From positions 10,379,501-10,443,500 of the forward strand of contig JASWHV010000011.1 in assembly GCA_030760725.1 (NCBI GenBank): a DNA stretch of 64,000 bases, in the 5' to 3' direction. Below, piece after piece: positions 10,929 to 23,155 of this stretch (the first letter of the stretch is position 1; every line of letters starts with the position of its first letter). A program made the position numbers and the translations under genes. Origin of the DNA: Neostapfia colusana (taxonomy: Eukaryota; Streptophyta; Magnoliopsida; Poales; Poaceae). Below the pieces are notes generated by a model. It worked only from the letters and a program-made list of their open reading frames with translations, was not told the DNA's origin and did not search any database.

Positions 10929-13566
10929 CTACACGTTGAATACAATACTACATGTAAATTTAAATGCAATGTGTGAACTTAAATACATAATTGCTAATAA
11001 CTCTAGCTAGCCCTCCCCTTTGGTTCTGAAATTTTTATGGTGGATTGGTAGGGGCCTAACCCGAGTTGTGACCAAGTTTTATTTGAAACAAAGTTCAATT
11101 GAACCTTGTACAAATAAAAGCCTCTTTGGTCAATAATTGAGCCCCTAAGTAATTCCAGGGTTTTTCATGGCTCCCACCATTACTTTCTGGAAACTAGAAT
11201 TTAGGACGGTTCTAATGGAATTGGTTTCAAGTCATTTGAAGAATCCTACAGAAAGTTATGTCCTAATTAAGATTGGAGAAAATCTGAAAAATGTTTCTGT
11301 ACATTTTTCTATTTTCTCTGGGCAGTCCCCTTAATCACCCAATTAGGGTAACTAAATGAACTTGGATGAGTCTGAAAATTTTACTGGGATTCAGGGATTC
11401 TCCAATGAACCTTTCAGCCAAATTTCAGAATTTTTCATAAAGTAGTTCTCCAGATAAAATTCCCAACAGTTTAAATTTTAGGGATTTAATTCTGGAAAAC
11501 TATTCACTTTCATGAGCCGAATTTGGTATTGCTGGAAAGTACTCAGAATCCTGAGTTCAGCAAAATTTTGTTCACTGAATTTGGAGCTCTCTAGCCAAAG
11601 TTCTGAGGATTTGAAGTTTGGAAGAATTCTGAAAATCGGGGGAAAAGTTTAAACTCTCGGGGCCGGTGGGGACACGTGTCGAGCGCGGAGGTGTCCGGCA
11701 CACCGGGGATACCACACGTGTCAAGCGCGGAGGTGTCCGGCACACCGGAGCTCACAGGGTATTCGCGCGCCAGCACAGCCGATCCCTGGCCTCACCCGAT
11801 CCCGATTTAAATTCTTCAGCCGCTGACACGTGGGCCAGCCGGCTTCGTCTTCCTCCCGCCGTTGTCTCGCGCCCGCGCCGCCGACCTCGCCGGAGCAGAC
11901 TCGGGGCTCACCGGCTCACCACTGCCGGACCTCCCATGGTCTGAAACTCGCCGCCAGGGGGTTGTCGACGTCGAGGAACACGTCGGTGGTGACAGGTCGG
12001 GTTGGGGGTGACCGGAAATAGCTCGGCGACGTGCCGCGGCCTCGGTTGAGGTTCGACACCATCGACCGTGGTTTCTAAACCCGCCAACACCTCGAACAAA
12101 CGGCCCTACAGCATCAGTGTACCTCTAGGAAGCTCGACAAGGTGTCAAAAGGGTTCAGGGATGGCGGCAAGTCGGTCGGCACCGTGTGACCGATCGTGCC
12201 CGCCATGACCGCCCTCGATCGAGCTCGAAATTCGACACTCCTAGACAGTTTCACGGTACGGATGCAGAAAAGAACTTGATCGCCGGCTAGTCCAGCGTCT
12301 ATGTGCAAGATTTGATGACCTCTGAAAGATCATAGAGCAAGAATTTAAAGAAACTGTACCGGAAGCTCGGTTTACGGTCGCCGGAGCAAAAACTGGAAAT
12401 TCTCTGCGGATTCTTCACGGTTGGCTTCCAAACTTGGAGGAGAGCAGCACGGTGGTCGCGCGCTCCTGTTGCCTCTCTCGCTGGACCGTGAAAACGCCTG
12501 TGGAATGCTGCCCACGGGCGCCTGACTCTCGGCTGAGGCTAGGTCGCCGCGGTGGCGATCGTCATTGGGCAAAGGAGGTCGGAGCTCGAGGTTTCTGGTG
12601 TTGCAGAGGTGGAGTGCGAGCTCAGGTGGCTGTTTAGCAGATCAGGGACGAAGGAGGAGATGGTTTTGCTGGTTTTTCCGATTGAGCAGAGAGCTGCGGC
12701 GAGAAACAATGCCGCTGCTCGGGTTTGCCTGCGAGAAGATAAAGCCGGCCGACACCCGCTTGGTCGAGGCGGTGCCGGTCGCGTGGGGGTGCGAGCCAGC
12801 CGCCCTGGGCGCCAGCGCGCGGAGAGGGAAGCAGCTGGTGGCGCCGGTAGCTGCTCGGTGGCACAGCCGACAGCTGCTCGGTGGAATTTCCCACCGAGAC
12901 TCTGACTTTGGGTGCAAGTTTCTCCTTCTCCCCTCTATGACATGTGGGTCCCACCCGGGGTTTTAACCTCTGAAATTTACTCCTAATCACTGTTGTAAAC
13001 AGTGAGCCCCATAATACCCCTGGTGATTCAAATTATTCACCCCTGAGCCATTTGAATTGAATAGAATTCAAATTGTGTTCGGCTTGGGTGAATTTCAGCA
13101 CAAGTTTAGTTTTTAATTCAAATAAAGTTTGAATTCGTCCCACTTAGCTCATGTCAAGATCAACTCCAAATGGAGTGAAAATTGGTGTGTGAGCTCACAA
13201 AAATGTGCTGAATAAGAATATGAAGCTAACTTTTTAATTTGGGTGATGAAAGTTGCTGCAATTTGAATTTACATTCAAATTGGCCTCTTTTTCAAATAAC
13301 CCAAAAAGTGCCTCAAAAAGTGTTGGATTTCTATGAAACTTGGACTGAACCTTCCCAAGACTTTTTAAGTTCTAGGGGTGAGCTCAACCTCTCATGTTCC
13401 TATGTCCAAATCCCACTTTGTGAAAAGGAAGACTTTCCCCTATAATCACTCTTTTGATGAAGGTTACTTGCTCTTCACAATATTTCCTAAGATATCCCCA
13501 ACGAAAACTGGGGTGTTGTGAGGTGAAGAAAAGTTTTTTGCAAGTCCCTTTTCTTGGGCTTTTACA

Positions 13567-13882
13567 CTGGTGTGGTTTTCCTGAGCTGGCAGAGCCACCA
13601 AGGTGGCTTGCAACGGCGCGACGGCTCGGTGGAACTTCGGTGAGATCGCCCCGATGAACTAGCCCGCCAAAAGCTCCCTGGAAAGGTCCTACAGCACCAG
13701 TGAGGGCTGGAGAAGCTCGGCATGGCCGCACACAGGCTCGGGAACGGCTTCAAACTAGAGTTCACCGTGCGCCCGAACCGTCCCGCCATAGCCGCCGTCG
13801 GAAAGATCAAGATTACATCGTGCACAGTGTGTGTCATGCTAGGTTTCAAAAGCAAACTGGTGCGCCCTCAAGTCTAGCTCTC
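13567..13882 (-). repeat. fragment of a related gypsy LTR, reversed
   Basis: Its reverse complement carries the GC-rich LTR signature around CTGGTGCTGTAG followed by TTTTGGCGGGCTAG, as in E5 near 63341-63393. It is the target into which E1 (left) and T1 (right) inserted. No gene seen. Confidence 0.6.
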
Positions 13883-16497
13883 TGTAAGGGCCTCAGTTTT
13901 TGACCCCTGTTTAAAGTGTTCATCACCACACCACACACCTCATTTGAGGAAAGTTGATGAACACAAATGAAGAGCAAGTAACCACCATCAACATGCTCAT
14001 TAGAGAACAAACTCACATATTGCAAAAGTGGTATTTCCCACATGTGATATGGAGGGGCTGGACATATGAAAACTCCTACACATTACTAAGGATGTCCATG
14101 CCAAGTTTCACCCAAATTCAAAACCTTTTTGAGGTCATTTTGGGTATAGTTACAAAGAGGGCAGTTTGAAACCATATTCAAATTCAAACTGTTTTTATCC
14201 CATGAATTCAAAAGTGGGAGGCATATTCTTATTCATCACATTTTTGTGAGCTCACACACCAATTTTCACTCCATTTGGAGTTGATCTTGACATGAGCTAA
14301 GTGGGACAAATTCAAACTTTATTTGAATTCCAAACTGAACTTGTGCTGAAATTTGTTCAAACCAAACCCAATTTGAATGCTAATCAATTCAAATGGCTCA
14401 TGGGTGAATAATTTGAATCACTTGGGGTATTTTGGGGCTCACTGTTTACAACAGTGATTAGGAGTAAATTTCAGAGGTTAAAACCCCGGGTGGGACCCAC
14501 ATGTCACAGAGAGAAGGAGGGAAAACTTGCACAAAAAGTCACAGCCTCGGTGGGAAATTCCACCGAGCAGCTGTCGGCTGTGCCACCGAGCAGCCACCGG
14601 CGCCACCAGCTGCTTCCCTCCCCGCGCGCTGGCGCCAGGGCGTCTTGCTCGCACCTCCATGCGACCGGCACCGCCTCAGCCCGAGCAGGAGTCGGCCGGC
14701 TTTATCTCCTCGCGTGTGAACCCGAGCAGCGGCAGTTCTTCTCCCCGCAGCTCACTGCTCGATCGGGAAAACCAGCAAACGATCTCCTCCTTCGTTCCTG
14801 AGCTGCTAGACAGCAACCTGAGATCGCCCTCCACCTCCCCAACGCCAGAAACCCCGAGCTCCGACCTCCCTTGCCTGAAAACGATCGCCACCGCGGCGAC
14901 CTAGCCTCAGCCGAGAGTCAGGCGCCCGTGGACAGCGTTCCACAGGCGTTTTCACGGTCCAGCAAGAGAGGCAACCGGAGCGCGCGACCACCGTGCTGCT
15001 CTCCTCCAAGTTTGGAAGCAAACCGTGAAGAATCCACGGCGAATTCTCAGTTTTTGCTCCGGCGACCTTAAACTGAGCTTCCGGTACGGATCCTTCAAAT
15101 TCTCGCTCTAAGATCCTTCTCTAGCTATCAAATTTTGCACATAGACGCCGGACTAGCCGGCGATCAAGTTCCTTTCTGCATCCATGGCGTGAAACTGTGT
15201 AGAAGTGACGAATTTCGAGCTCGATCAAGGGTGGTCCATGGCGGGCACGATCGGTCACACGGTGCCGACCAACATGCCGCCATCTTTGAACCCTTTTGAC
15301 ACCTTGTAGAGCTTCCTAGAGGTACACTGATGCTGTAGGACCGACTGTTCGAGGTTTTGGCGGGTTAGAACTCACGGCAAACGGCGCCGAACCTCAACCG
15401 AGGCCGCGACACGTTGCCGGGCTACTTCCGGTGACCGTTAGCCCGAACTGACACCACCGACGTGTTCCTCGACGTTGACAACCCCCTGGCGGCGAGTTTC
15501 AGACCATGGGATGGCCGGCAGCGGTGAGCCGGCGAGCTCCGGGTCTGCAACGGCGAGGGGAGGCGGCGCGGGCGCGGGCGCGTCGGGAGGAAGACGAAGC
15601 CGGCTGGCCCACACGTCAGCGGCTGAAAATTTTAAATTGGGATCACGTGTGCTGGGATTGGCTGTGCTGGCGCGTAGAAACCCCGCAGACCACGGTGTGC
15701 CGTCGCCTCCTCGCCTGACGCATGTTCCTGGGGCCCACCCGCAAGTTTAAACTTTTCCTCTGATTTTCAGATTTCCTTCAAACTTCAAATCCTCATAACT
15801 TGAGCTAGAAAACTCCAAATCAAGTGAACCAAATTTTGTTGGATTCAGCTCTCTGAGTACTTTCCAGCAAATCAAGTTTCACTTCATGAAAATCCTTTCT
15901 TCAGAATTAATTCCTCAAAATTTAAACTGTTTAGTATTTTAACTGGAGAATCCTTTGGAGGAAAATCCTGAAATTTTGCTGGGATGTTCACCAAAATATA
16001 CCTGAACTACCATAAACATTTCAGATACATTTGAGCTCATTTGATCCACCTAATGGTGTGATTAGTGAAACTGTTCCAGAGAAAATAGAAAATGTTCAGA
16101 AACATTTTCAGAAATTTCTCTGAAATTGTTTAGCTCATATCTTTAGCTAGGAACCTTCAAATTAAGAGAGACCAACTCCATTAGAACCCTCTGAAAATCT
16201 AGTTTTCAGAAAGTCAGGGTTTGTTTCATGAAAACCCTTAGAACACCCTAAAAGCCTTCAATTGAGGTCAAGTACATATTTAGTTGTGGAGGGCTCAAAT
16301 GAGTTTTGCTACAATTAAAACTTGACCAAGTCTCTGTTTAGGTTGTAACCAAGCCACAGTAAAAGTTTCATAGTCATTGAGTCTGTTTAGTGGGACTTAT
16401 AAGCTTCACAAGTTCAAACTTAATATAAATGCATTCAAATTAATACATGTATGTCTTATATCATGTAGTCGCTAAGGTCGAGGAGGAACCCGAAGTC
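13883..16497 (+). repeat. T1: truncated gypsy LTR
   Basis: Starts TGTAAGGGCCTCAG, close to the E4 LTR start TGTAAAGGCCTCAG. It follows the same order of AT-rich, GC-rich and AT-rich blocks and resembles the E1 LTR in the GC-rich part. It breaks off inside exon A: bases 16469-16497 are identical to the start of the E4 exon A, then similarity stops. The LTR end and any internal region are absent. Confidence 0.8.
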
Positions 16498-17157
16498 CAA
16501 CCCCTCGAAGTGTCGGTGGCGAGCCGCCCGAGCCAGCGACGAGCTCGGGTGAGGTTCATACCTGTTATAATTGCAAAACTAAGGCAAAAAAATAATGTGA
16601 AAACTGTTTAGACTTGTCTAAGAAACTTGATTATACACATAGAACTCTAGCACGGTTTTGCAGTGCGAATAAGAACCTAAACTTGCTTCTAAATTACTGT
16701 GAGTCTAGCAATGATAAAACTGGGTTAGGGTTTGATTCTCATGCTCATGCTAAATCTAATACACCCATGGTTGTAAAGTCACTATGAAATGGTTTGATTG
16801 AAACAATTCCTAAGCAAAAAAGAGGTGGTTTTTAGGTGAGCATGGGTTGTCTCATTCGGATTTAAGGAAACAGGTAGCTAGCTCATCTAGACATGAACAT
16901 AAAAAGAAATTTCATTGTATATTCTGTGGTAGACATGGACGTGTCATAGATTTTTGTTATAGATTAGCTAAACAACATAAGGAGGATAAAATGATAGCTA
17001 GATCTCATAACAATCGAGCTATATTTTCTGTTCATAATGTTAGACGCACACACCCTGCTGTGTTAAGTCAAAAACATGCAAATTTCGATCCCAAAACTAT
17101 TGGTTTTTGTGCAACACATGCCACACCTTGTAGGTCAGTAGTTGGGTGCAAGAATTC
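16498..17157 (+). pseudogene. decayed Ty1/copia gag fragment
   Basis: From about 16552 an interrupted frame resembles the region upstream of the protease in SIRE-type copia elements (D-K-T-G-L-G-F-D is visible). It ends in a zinc-knuckle-like C-I-F-C-G-R-H-G-R-V-I-D-F-C in the open stretch 16847-17194. The usual zinc-binding His is Arg here. Several stops and at least one frameshift are present. The right side is split from its continuation by solo LTR S1. The first 55 bases after T1 are GC-rich and unassigned. Confidence 0.6.
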
Positions 17158-18745
17158 TGTCACACCCGGTTTGTCCCAAAGAACAACCGAGTGAATATCA
17201 CATGTATGCCAGGATCATTTTCTCATACATGTGATGACAAATAGTGAAGCATCATTTATTACAAGCCAGGTGTCGAATATAAATATGTCTTACAACGCAT
17301 ACGTCTCGATGTACGATAATAAGTTTATAACATGTAAATAAAATAGCAGCGGAATATTATTCTTATGGGATCCGTCACAGGCGTTGCCCGGGGGACTCCA
17401 TGAACCTAGAATCCGTCTTCGGGTCCGAAGTCTTGGTCATTGAACACCACATCATCCCCTTGACCCGAGCAGCAATTTAAACCAACAAATATGGAAGTTT
17501 GAGTACCGTTGGTACTCAGCAAGTGTGGGAACGTTATGTCATGCATGGCTAGAACAAGGAGAGGTTGAACTCATGGTTAAAGCACTACGTAAATAATACC
17601 TATCACCTTAGCTTATTAAGCACCTACATTACTACATAGGTGAAATGGTCCCAATCTCCCAACTCATCATCAAATAACCATAACATCATTTCCAATGTTA
17701 AGCTCCCCGCTTAACATCCACAACTTCCAAAGTCATCATCCTCTAATCATGAATAAGTCCAAGCCGCTCTTGACCGTGAGCACGACTGTCATGACAGTTT
17801 TGACTCTGCAGAGTTTGCACCACAATACCCACATGTAGTGATTTCATCCCACGTTGCCGGGTGGACTAAAAGAACCTCCATTATGCCAGTGGCCGCGAAC
17901 CACATTCACACTTCCCAGGTGTGTAGCCAGGAGATCACTACGAAGGATTTACAAAGGGATTCCCGACGAGCGTGGGCCCACTGAGGTTTCACCCCTAACA
18001 GCATACAAGAGGCTCCAACCCCGCTGCAGTGGCCCCCTCTTGAGCCTTGCGGTTCATACGGTAGTCCAGCTGACACCTATTCCCCGCACCATCCAACACA
18101 CCCATACTACGCCGGGGATACACCTAATTAATTGGCCAAGCTGCCCCATCTCGGCATGTGGTTGGCACGGTAAAGCCAGGTTACATGCTCCATGAACCGG
18201 TCCTTAGGATCCAGGCAAGTACTAAACACAAACCCGAGTCTCGTGCACCCAGCACCAACCAAATCCCAACCCAAGCTACAAGGAAACAAGGTAATGCAAT
18301 TCTAGGGAAACTTCCTAGCATGGGTTTCATATTTCAATTGACAATGCAAATAATTCTATCTACACATCCTTGTATAGGATCAAAGTGGTCAAGGACAATT
18401 GCCTTCTTCCTGCTGCTCTGGAAATGAAAAGTCTTGGTCTTGGAAGGGGAGAACTTGCTCTGGGGCTGGTTCTATTCACTTCATACAAACCACACATACA
18501 TACCTATGAAAGTCATTCACATTTCTAAGTGTTGGGGTTACTCTACATGTGTTGATTTTTGGCCTACATGCACTTTTAAACATATGTATATGATTTCTAA
18601 CTTTTTGTATTCAGATTTTTATTTGCACACTATATATGAATTTCCAATTTAAACAAATTCTTTATATTCAATTAATACACTCTTTAGCTACCAAGTTTGC
18701 ATGGAAGGCAATTTCCTACTCCAAGTAGGTTTTCAGATCTTCTAC

Positions 18746-20314
18746 TGTAGGATCGAGGAGCACGTGAAAAGCTACCAGAGGGGGGTGAATGGTAGATTAA
18801 AACTTTTCGCAGCGGAAACAACAAAAACCCCTCAGCAAAAAATCAATCGGTTAAAGAAACCGTGTGTGCAAGTGTTTTCAAACGTGTTCAACTGTGACAA
18901 ATCAAGTAGAGAGGTAGAGAATCAAGTCACGGATCTAATGCAAAAAGAATCACTCGAAAACACGAAGTAAAACTTGAGATACGATCAAAACATTAAACGA
19001 AGATCAATCTGTTCTACCCGATATAAAACAGATCTGCAATGCTGCAAAGAAACTCGTGTATCTCAAAAACTACAGATCCGAAGATAACCCAAAAAGAATC
19101 ACGTCAATCGGATCTGTAAAACTCGAGTTATGAACGAAACACTGAAGCAACGTCGGTCTGTCCAGAAACTCGGCAAGAAAGACTTGACGAAAAACAAATC
19201 GGACGAACAAGGCACAAAAGCTCCTCGAAACTATGAGCTTTATTCAATAGAAACACAAGAGGAACAGTCCAAAGTTCTCTACCCACGAGAGCTCTGGCCT
19301 CCCTTGCTTTTATAGCCAGCCCTCAGGCTAATCAATCCAATCTAGGACTCCTACTCCTAATTGGACTCGTATCCTAACTTACCATAACTGCTCAGGACTC
19401 TCCTATTCGCAGATAGAAGCAATTGTGAGACTTCCAAACACCTTAGGAACGTACTAAACATTCCTAAAACAACTGAACTTCGTGCCTAGCACGAAATCCT
19501 ATCATAACCAACTCAAATCTTCCATATTTGAGCCATATCCGACTCAGACTCAGCCTGAGTACGCAATCCAGCCGGTTGGACCTTTTCGACCAATTCTTTA
19601 CGTCCACTTCTCTTCATCACGCCTTGGAACAATGTTGCCACGTCCATGCACTCCTTGCACACGTGCAAACACCTTCCAACGACGTACACGCAACCTTCAT
19701 ATGCACTGCCCTTGATCCAAACATGTTGCGCGACCTCCCGATCAACTCAACCACAGCTCCTCCCGAACTTGGTTGTTGGAACCTCATCTCCTCCCTGAGA
19801 CTAGTCCAAGGATCCCGTCACCAGCCATGTCTTGAACTCAAGCACACCTGCACATGAATAAACAACCAATTCTTCCGAGCACAAGTCCTCGACTTGACTC
19901 ACGTTAGTTCGAAAACCACAACACCTTACATGAGCACGTCACATAAGCATGTTGCAAACCATATCAAATGATAACAGCCATAACCACCAAAACACACCAA
20001 AAACTTAGCAAATTAATACTAAGCAAACCTTCCCATAAAGCAAGTTTGAAACATTGCGAGTTAAAAGCAAAAATAAGACGCTGCAGTTCTACGAGCTGAA
20101 CTTCACGGGAGCTCCCTAAAAACAAGCTCCGGACCTCACAGAAGCTCTCCGGACCTTGCAGGAGCTCTCCGGACCTTGCCAACACTTGGCAGACCTAACA
20201 AAGAACTTGTCGGGCCTTGCCACAGAAGAATGTTTTGGCAATATTCAAAACTTTGAATGTTAATGCTAACTTTTATCCTAATTGCCAATGTATTCAACAC
20301 ACATAGGTCTCACA
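18746..20314 (-). repeat. S2: solo LTR of the E3-type copia element
   Basis: Left end TGTAGGATCG and right end GGTCTCACA are the reverse complements of the E3 LTR end and start. Perfect duplication tctac (18741-18745 and 20315-20319). It contains the same GGTCCGNNC-type short repeats (about 20085-20220, reversed) as the E3 LTRs. Length 1569 bp against 1660 and 1674 bp for the two E3 LTRs. Confidence 0.95.
19308..19316 (-). promoter_or_regulatory. TATA box of solo LTR S2
   Basis: The minus strand reads GGCTATAAAAGCAAGGGAGG, matching the TATA regions in E3 LTRs (32752 and 53531). Confidence 0.6.
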
Positions 20315-21550
20315 TCTACCAAATCCTAAACTGAAGTTTTTGGATTTGGAAACTTCATTTATCATTTTCTAATTATGCATACCTATTTTCCTATATTTTC
20401 CAGATTTATTTTCTATGCCTAAAGGTGAGTTTTATTATGAGAATAGTAATACACATCATCTAAACAGAATAGGTTCTGATCTAAAATGTTCAATAATATA
20501 TCTTTGAACTTCCTCTCTGATGGGGAACAATTTAAATTTATTTTACTAGTTTTTAATATTATTTCCTAGCCTAAAATATGTTTCTATAACTAATAAATGT
20601 GAACAATCAATTAGACAGATTCATTTCAGCTTAAAATCTATTTTTAACTCATTCTAAAGTTTTCCAAGTGCTAGGAGAGTTTAAATTTGAATTTACAATG
20701 TGTTTGCCTCACCTTTTAAATTTAAATCCTAATCACATATTCAAATTTCTGAATTTAATATCATATAGGGTCAAAAAGATAAATCCACTTCTATTGCAGG
20801 GTCTATTATATTATTTCATAAATTTCTAGGGGTCTAACTACACATAACAGAGGGGTTTTCTTAATTTTTATTAAGCCCAGGGGCTAAAACTGATTTTTAA
20901 ATAAATTTACACGAATTTCTGAAGTTCCAGGGGCTAGATCAGAAGTTTCCGGGGCTAGCTCGTGTTTTCCGACATCCCCAGGGGTAGCGCGTAAGAATCC
21001 TGGCCTTTATAATGCGGGGCTGACGTGGACCGTCCGATTTAAAACAGACGGCTGAGATTATAACGCGAAGCGGTACGGGTTAGATCTAATAGGAACCACA
21101 CGATTTAAAATGGACGGGCCTCAGGGGGCCACGTCACCCTGGCCGTGCGCGGGCGGCACTGCCAGGCGGCGCGCGGCGGCGGGAGGCGGCGATCTCGCTG
21201 GAGAACTTCGGATCTTCGTCTATACCTCCTAAAACTGGGATTTCATGGCATAGATCGGTAGAGGGGAGGTCGGGGATCTCACCTCGGGGTTTTTCTTGAG
21301 CTCGGAGGTCCTAGAAGACGGTCGGCGACGAGGTCCGAGGTGAAAACGCGGCGGTGCTCATCGGAGATGTGTCTAGAGCGCAAAACACCAGATTTCCTTC
21401 ACCTGCGAGGCTCCCCGGAGGTGGTGGAACATGATCGGCGCGTTAGATCAGAAAACCCGAGCAAGGATCGAGAGAAAACGGTGATCAGAGCTTTGGTTCT
21501 CACCGGGAGGGAAAACAGCCGATCGGGGAGAAAAACAGGGCAATGCCGGT

Positions 21551-21560
21551 GTTTATATAG
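21551..21560 (-). promoter_or_regulatory. TATA box of solo LTR S1
   Basis: The minus strand reads CTATATAAACACC at the inner edge of a GC-rich stretch (21100-21790), about 400 bp from the LTR start. This is the usual place for the promoter in these LTRs. Confidence 0.6.
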
Positions 21561-21961
21561 ACGAGGGAGGGCGGCTGTCTGTTGGGATCGAGCTGGAGTC
21601 GTCCGGGACCAGAATTCGGCTGGGGGACATGGGTTTCCGGGGTTAGTTGCGATCGGGCGCGCGGAGGAGTCCGGGTGGTTGGCGCGAGCGGGAGGTGAGG
21701 GATGACACGCGGGCCCCGCGTGTCAGTGAGAGGGAGGGAGGGGCGCGGGGCTGTGGGCTGGCGCGGGGAAATGGTGGGCTGGCTGGTGGGTTTCGGCCCA
21801 CTGGCCGGTTGAGTTTTCTTTTTCTTTTTTTCTTTTTCCTTTTCTTTTCTGTTTTGATTTGAATTTGAATTCAAATTTGAATTTGAATTTCTGCACCACA
21901 TGCAATACGTCCAAAATTTTTTAAATTCCCCTCTTAACAGATTTTGGGGTGTTACAAATTC

Positions 21962-22386
21962 TCATGTGTTTGGCTCATAAACATGTACTATTACTTCAGC
22001 TTTCATGTGCTATGCCTGCTGTTCGTCGTGTGGCAACATGTTGGATACCTAAGTGTTGTTTCACCAACTCCAGCACCATGGAAACGAAAAATTGTGTCTC
22101 TTTGTAAGCTATTTTACAGACAAAGGAGAACTTTTGAGCTAAATTACTCTGAACTTGTTCAACATGTGTTCGGATACAAGAAGTTTGGTTCTCCTATTTC
22201 ACTCATGCATTCTGGGAAGAATGTAAAACAAATAGAAGTTGATTTTCAATTCTAACTGTTACACGAGATTGATTGAGATTAGCTGCTTCATCTCAACATG
22301 TTTGGACAATCATGCGTTCCATTTTTGTGAGATTGAAGTGCATATACTTAGAGGAAGTGTATGTTTTGTCAAGATGATGAAGAAGG
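21962..22386 (+). other. remnant between S1 and E2, probably the rest of the copia fragment
   Basis: Continues 16498-17157 once S1 and one aattc copy are removed. A short frame with C-W-I-P-K faintly recalls the copia region before the protease, but stops are frequent. It ends with gaagg, the target duplicated by E2. Its sequence resumes at 61920. Confidence 0.4.
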
Positions 22387-23145
22387 TGTAAAGACCCAAA
22401 ATCTCACTTGCTAAATTGTTCATCACATCACACACACCACAGCTCATTTTGTGGAGATCTCATGAACACATTTGAAGAGCAAGTAACCACCGTCAATAGA
22501 TGATTAGAATGTGAACTCAAAAAAATCCAAAATATGTATTTCCAACATATAAGAATGATGGGCTGAGCTCACAATTACCTTCTAGACTCTCTTAGGAATG
22601 CTCATGCCAATTGTCATGCAAATCCAAAAGCTTTTGAGGTACCTGTGGATACAATTGTAAAAAGGGCTAGTTTGGATTCAAATTCAAATTTAAGATACTT
22701 TCATCATCTGAATTCAAAAGGTGGATTAATATTCATACTCAGCACATTTTTCTGAGTTACTCCACCAATTTTCATCCCCATTCGAGTTGATCTTGTAGGG
22801 AGCTATATTTGAACTAATTCAAAACTGAATTTGAAATTCAAATTCAAGTTTGAACCAAATTTAGCCAAACCAGTTCCAATCTTATGAATTCAAATTCTAA
22901 AATGTCCATTGTGGAATTCTAGCATTTTACAGGGGCATTAGGGACCTCAAATGATTTAACCACACTGTGGATGAGTATTAGGGGCAGAGGGACCCAATGA
23001 TCAGCCTCTCAGGCGTATTCACGCGCTCAGTGGGAGCGGGCGCCGTGCCTTCGCGTCGAAGTCCACCAAGAGGCGCCGGCCAGCTCCTACTTCGGCGTGG
23101 GAGGTGGCTCAACAGGAGTTGCACCCTCCACTTACCCCATTTGGC

Positions 23146-23155
23146 TATAAAAAGG
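23146..23155 (+). promoter_or_regulatory. TATA box of E2 5' LTR
   Basis: GGCTATAAAAAGG about 760 bp into the LTR at the end of a GC-richer stretch. The 3' LTR has the decayed form GGCTATAGAAAGG (55593-55605). If transcription starts just downstream, both exons A and B lie in the transcript. Confidence 0.65.

Larger units (their letters stand above)
1..13566 (-). mobile_element. E1: Ty3/gypsy chromovirus (Tekay/Del type), 3' LTR cut by window start
   Basis: Reading on the minus strand, the element has a 5' LTR (13566 down to 9472), a tRNA-iMet primer site, a leader of about 1.8 kb, one uninterrupted gag-pol frame, a polypurine tract and a 3' LTR entering the window at base 1. The right LTR from about 10541 aligns with the left LTR from base 1. 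In the first 600 aligned bases I counted about 14 differences (roughly 2 percent) by eye, which suggests a fairly young insertion. Lineage follows from the C-terminal chromodomain, the 4.1 kb LTRs and the gene order. The duplication to the right would be ctggt (13567-13571); its partner lies outside the window. Confidence 0.93.
9472..13566 (-). repeat. E1 5' LTR, complete (4095 bp)
   Basis: On the minus strand it begins TGTAAAAGCCC at 13566 and ends ...CCGCCACA at 9472, next to the primer site. Reading down from 13566: AT-rich part; GC-rich part (about 11660-12990) with a weak TATA-like CTTTATCT; AT-rich part; exon A (10928-10851); conserved intron; exon B (9826-9729); AATAAA (9631-9626); terminal hairpin (9533-9513). 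Confidence 0.94.
17158..21956 (-). repeat. S1: solo gypsy-type LTR carrying nested S2
   Basis: Ends are TGTCACACCC on the left and GGTGTTACA on the right, flanked by a perfect 5-bp duplication aattc (17153-17157 and 21957-21961). Minus orientation is inferred from the start TGTAACACCCCAAAATC, which fits the TGTAA..CCC start shared by the gypsy LTRs here, and from a TATA box on that strand. Without S2 it is about 3.2 kb. No internal region remains, so it is a product of LTR-LTR recombination. Near its left end the minus strand has an acidic frame ending in P-E-D-G-F and TAG (17406-17465), perhaps a distant form of exon B. Confidence 0.85.

Noticed and set aside
17153..21961. S1 considered as a DNA transposon because of its TGTCACACCC and GTGTTACA ends
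   Set aside because: The ends are only a short imperfect inverted match, the duplication is 5 bp, no transposase is present, and the internal order with a TATA box fits a solo LTR.
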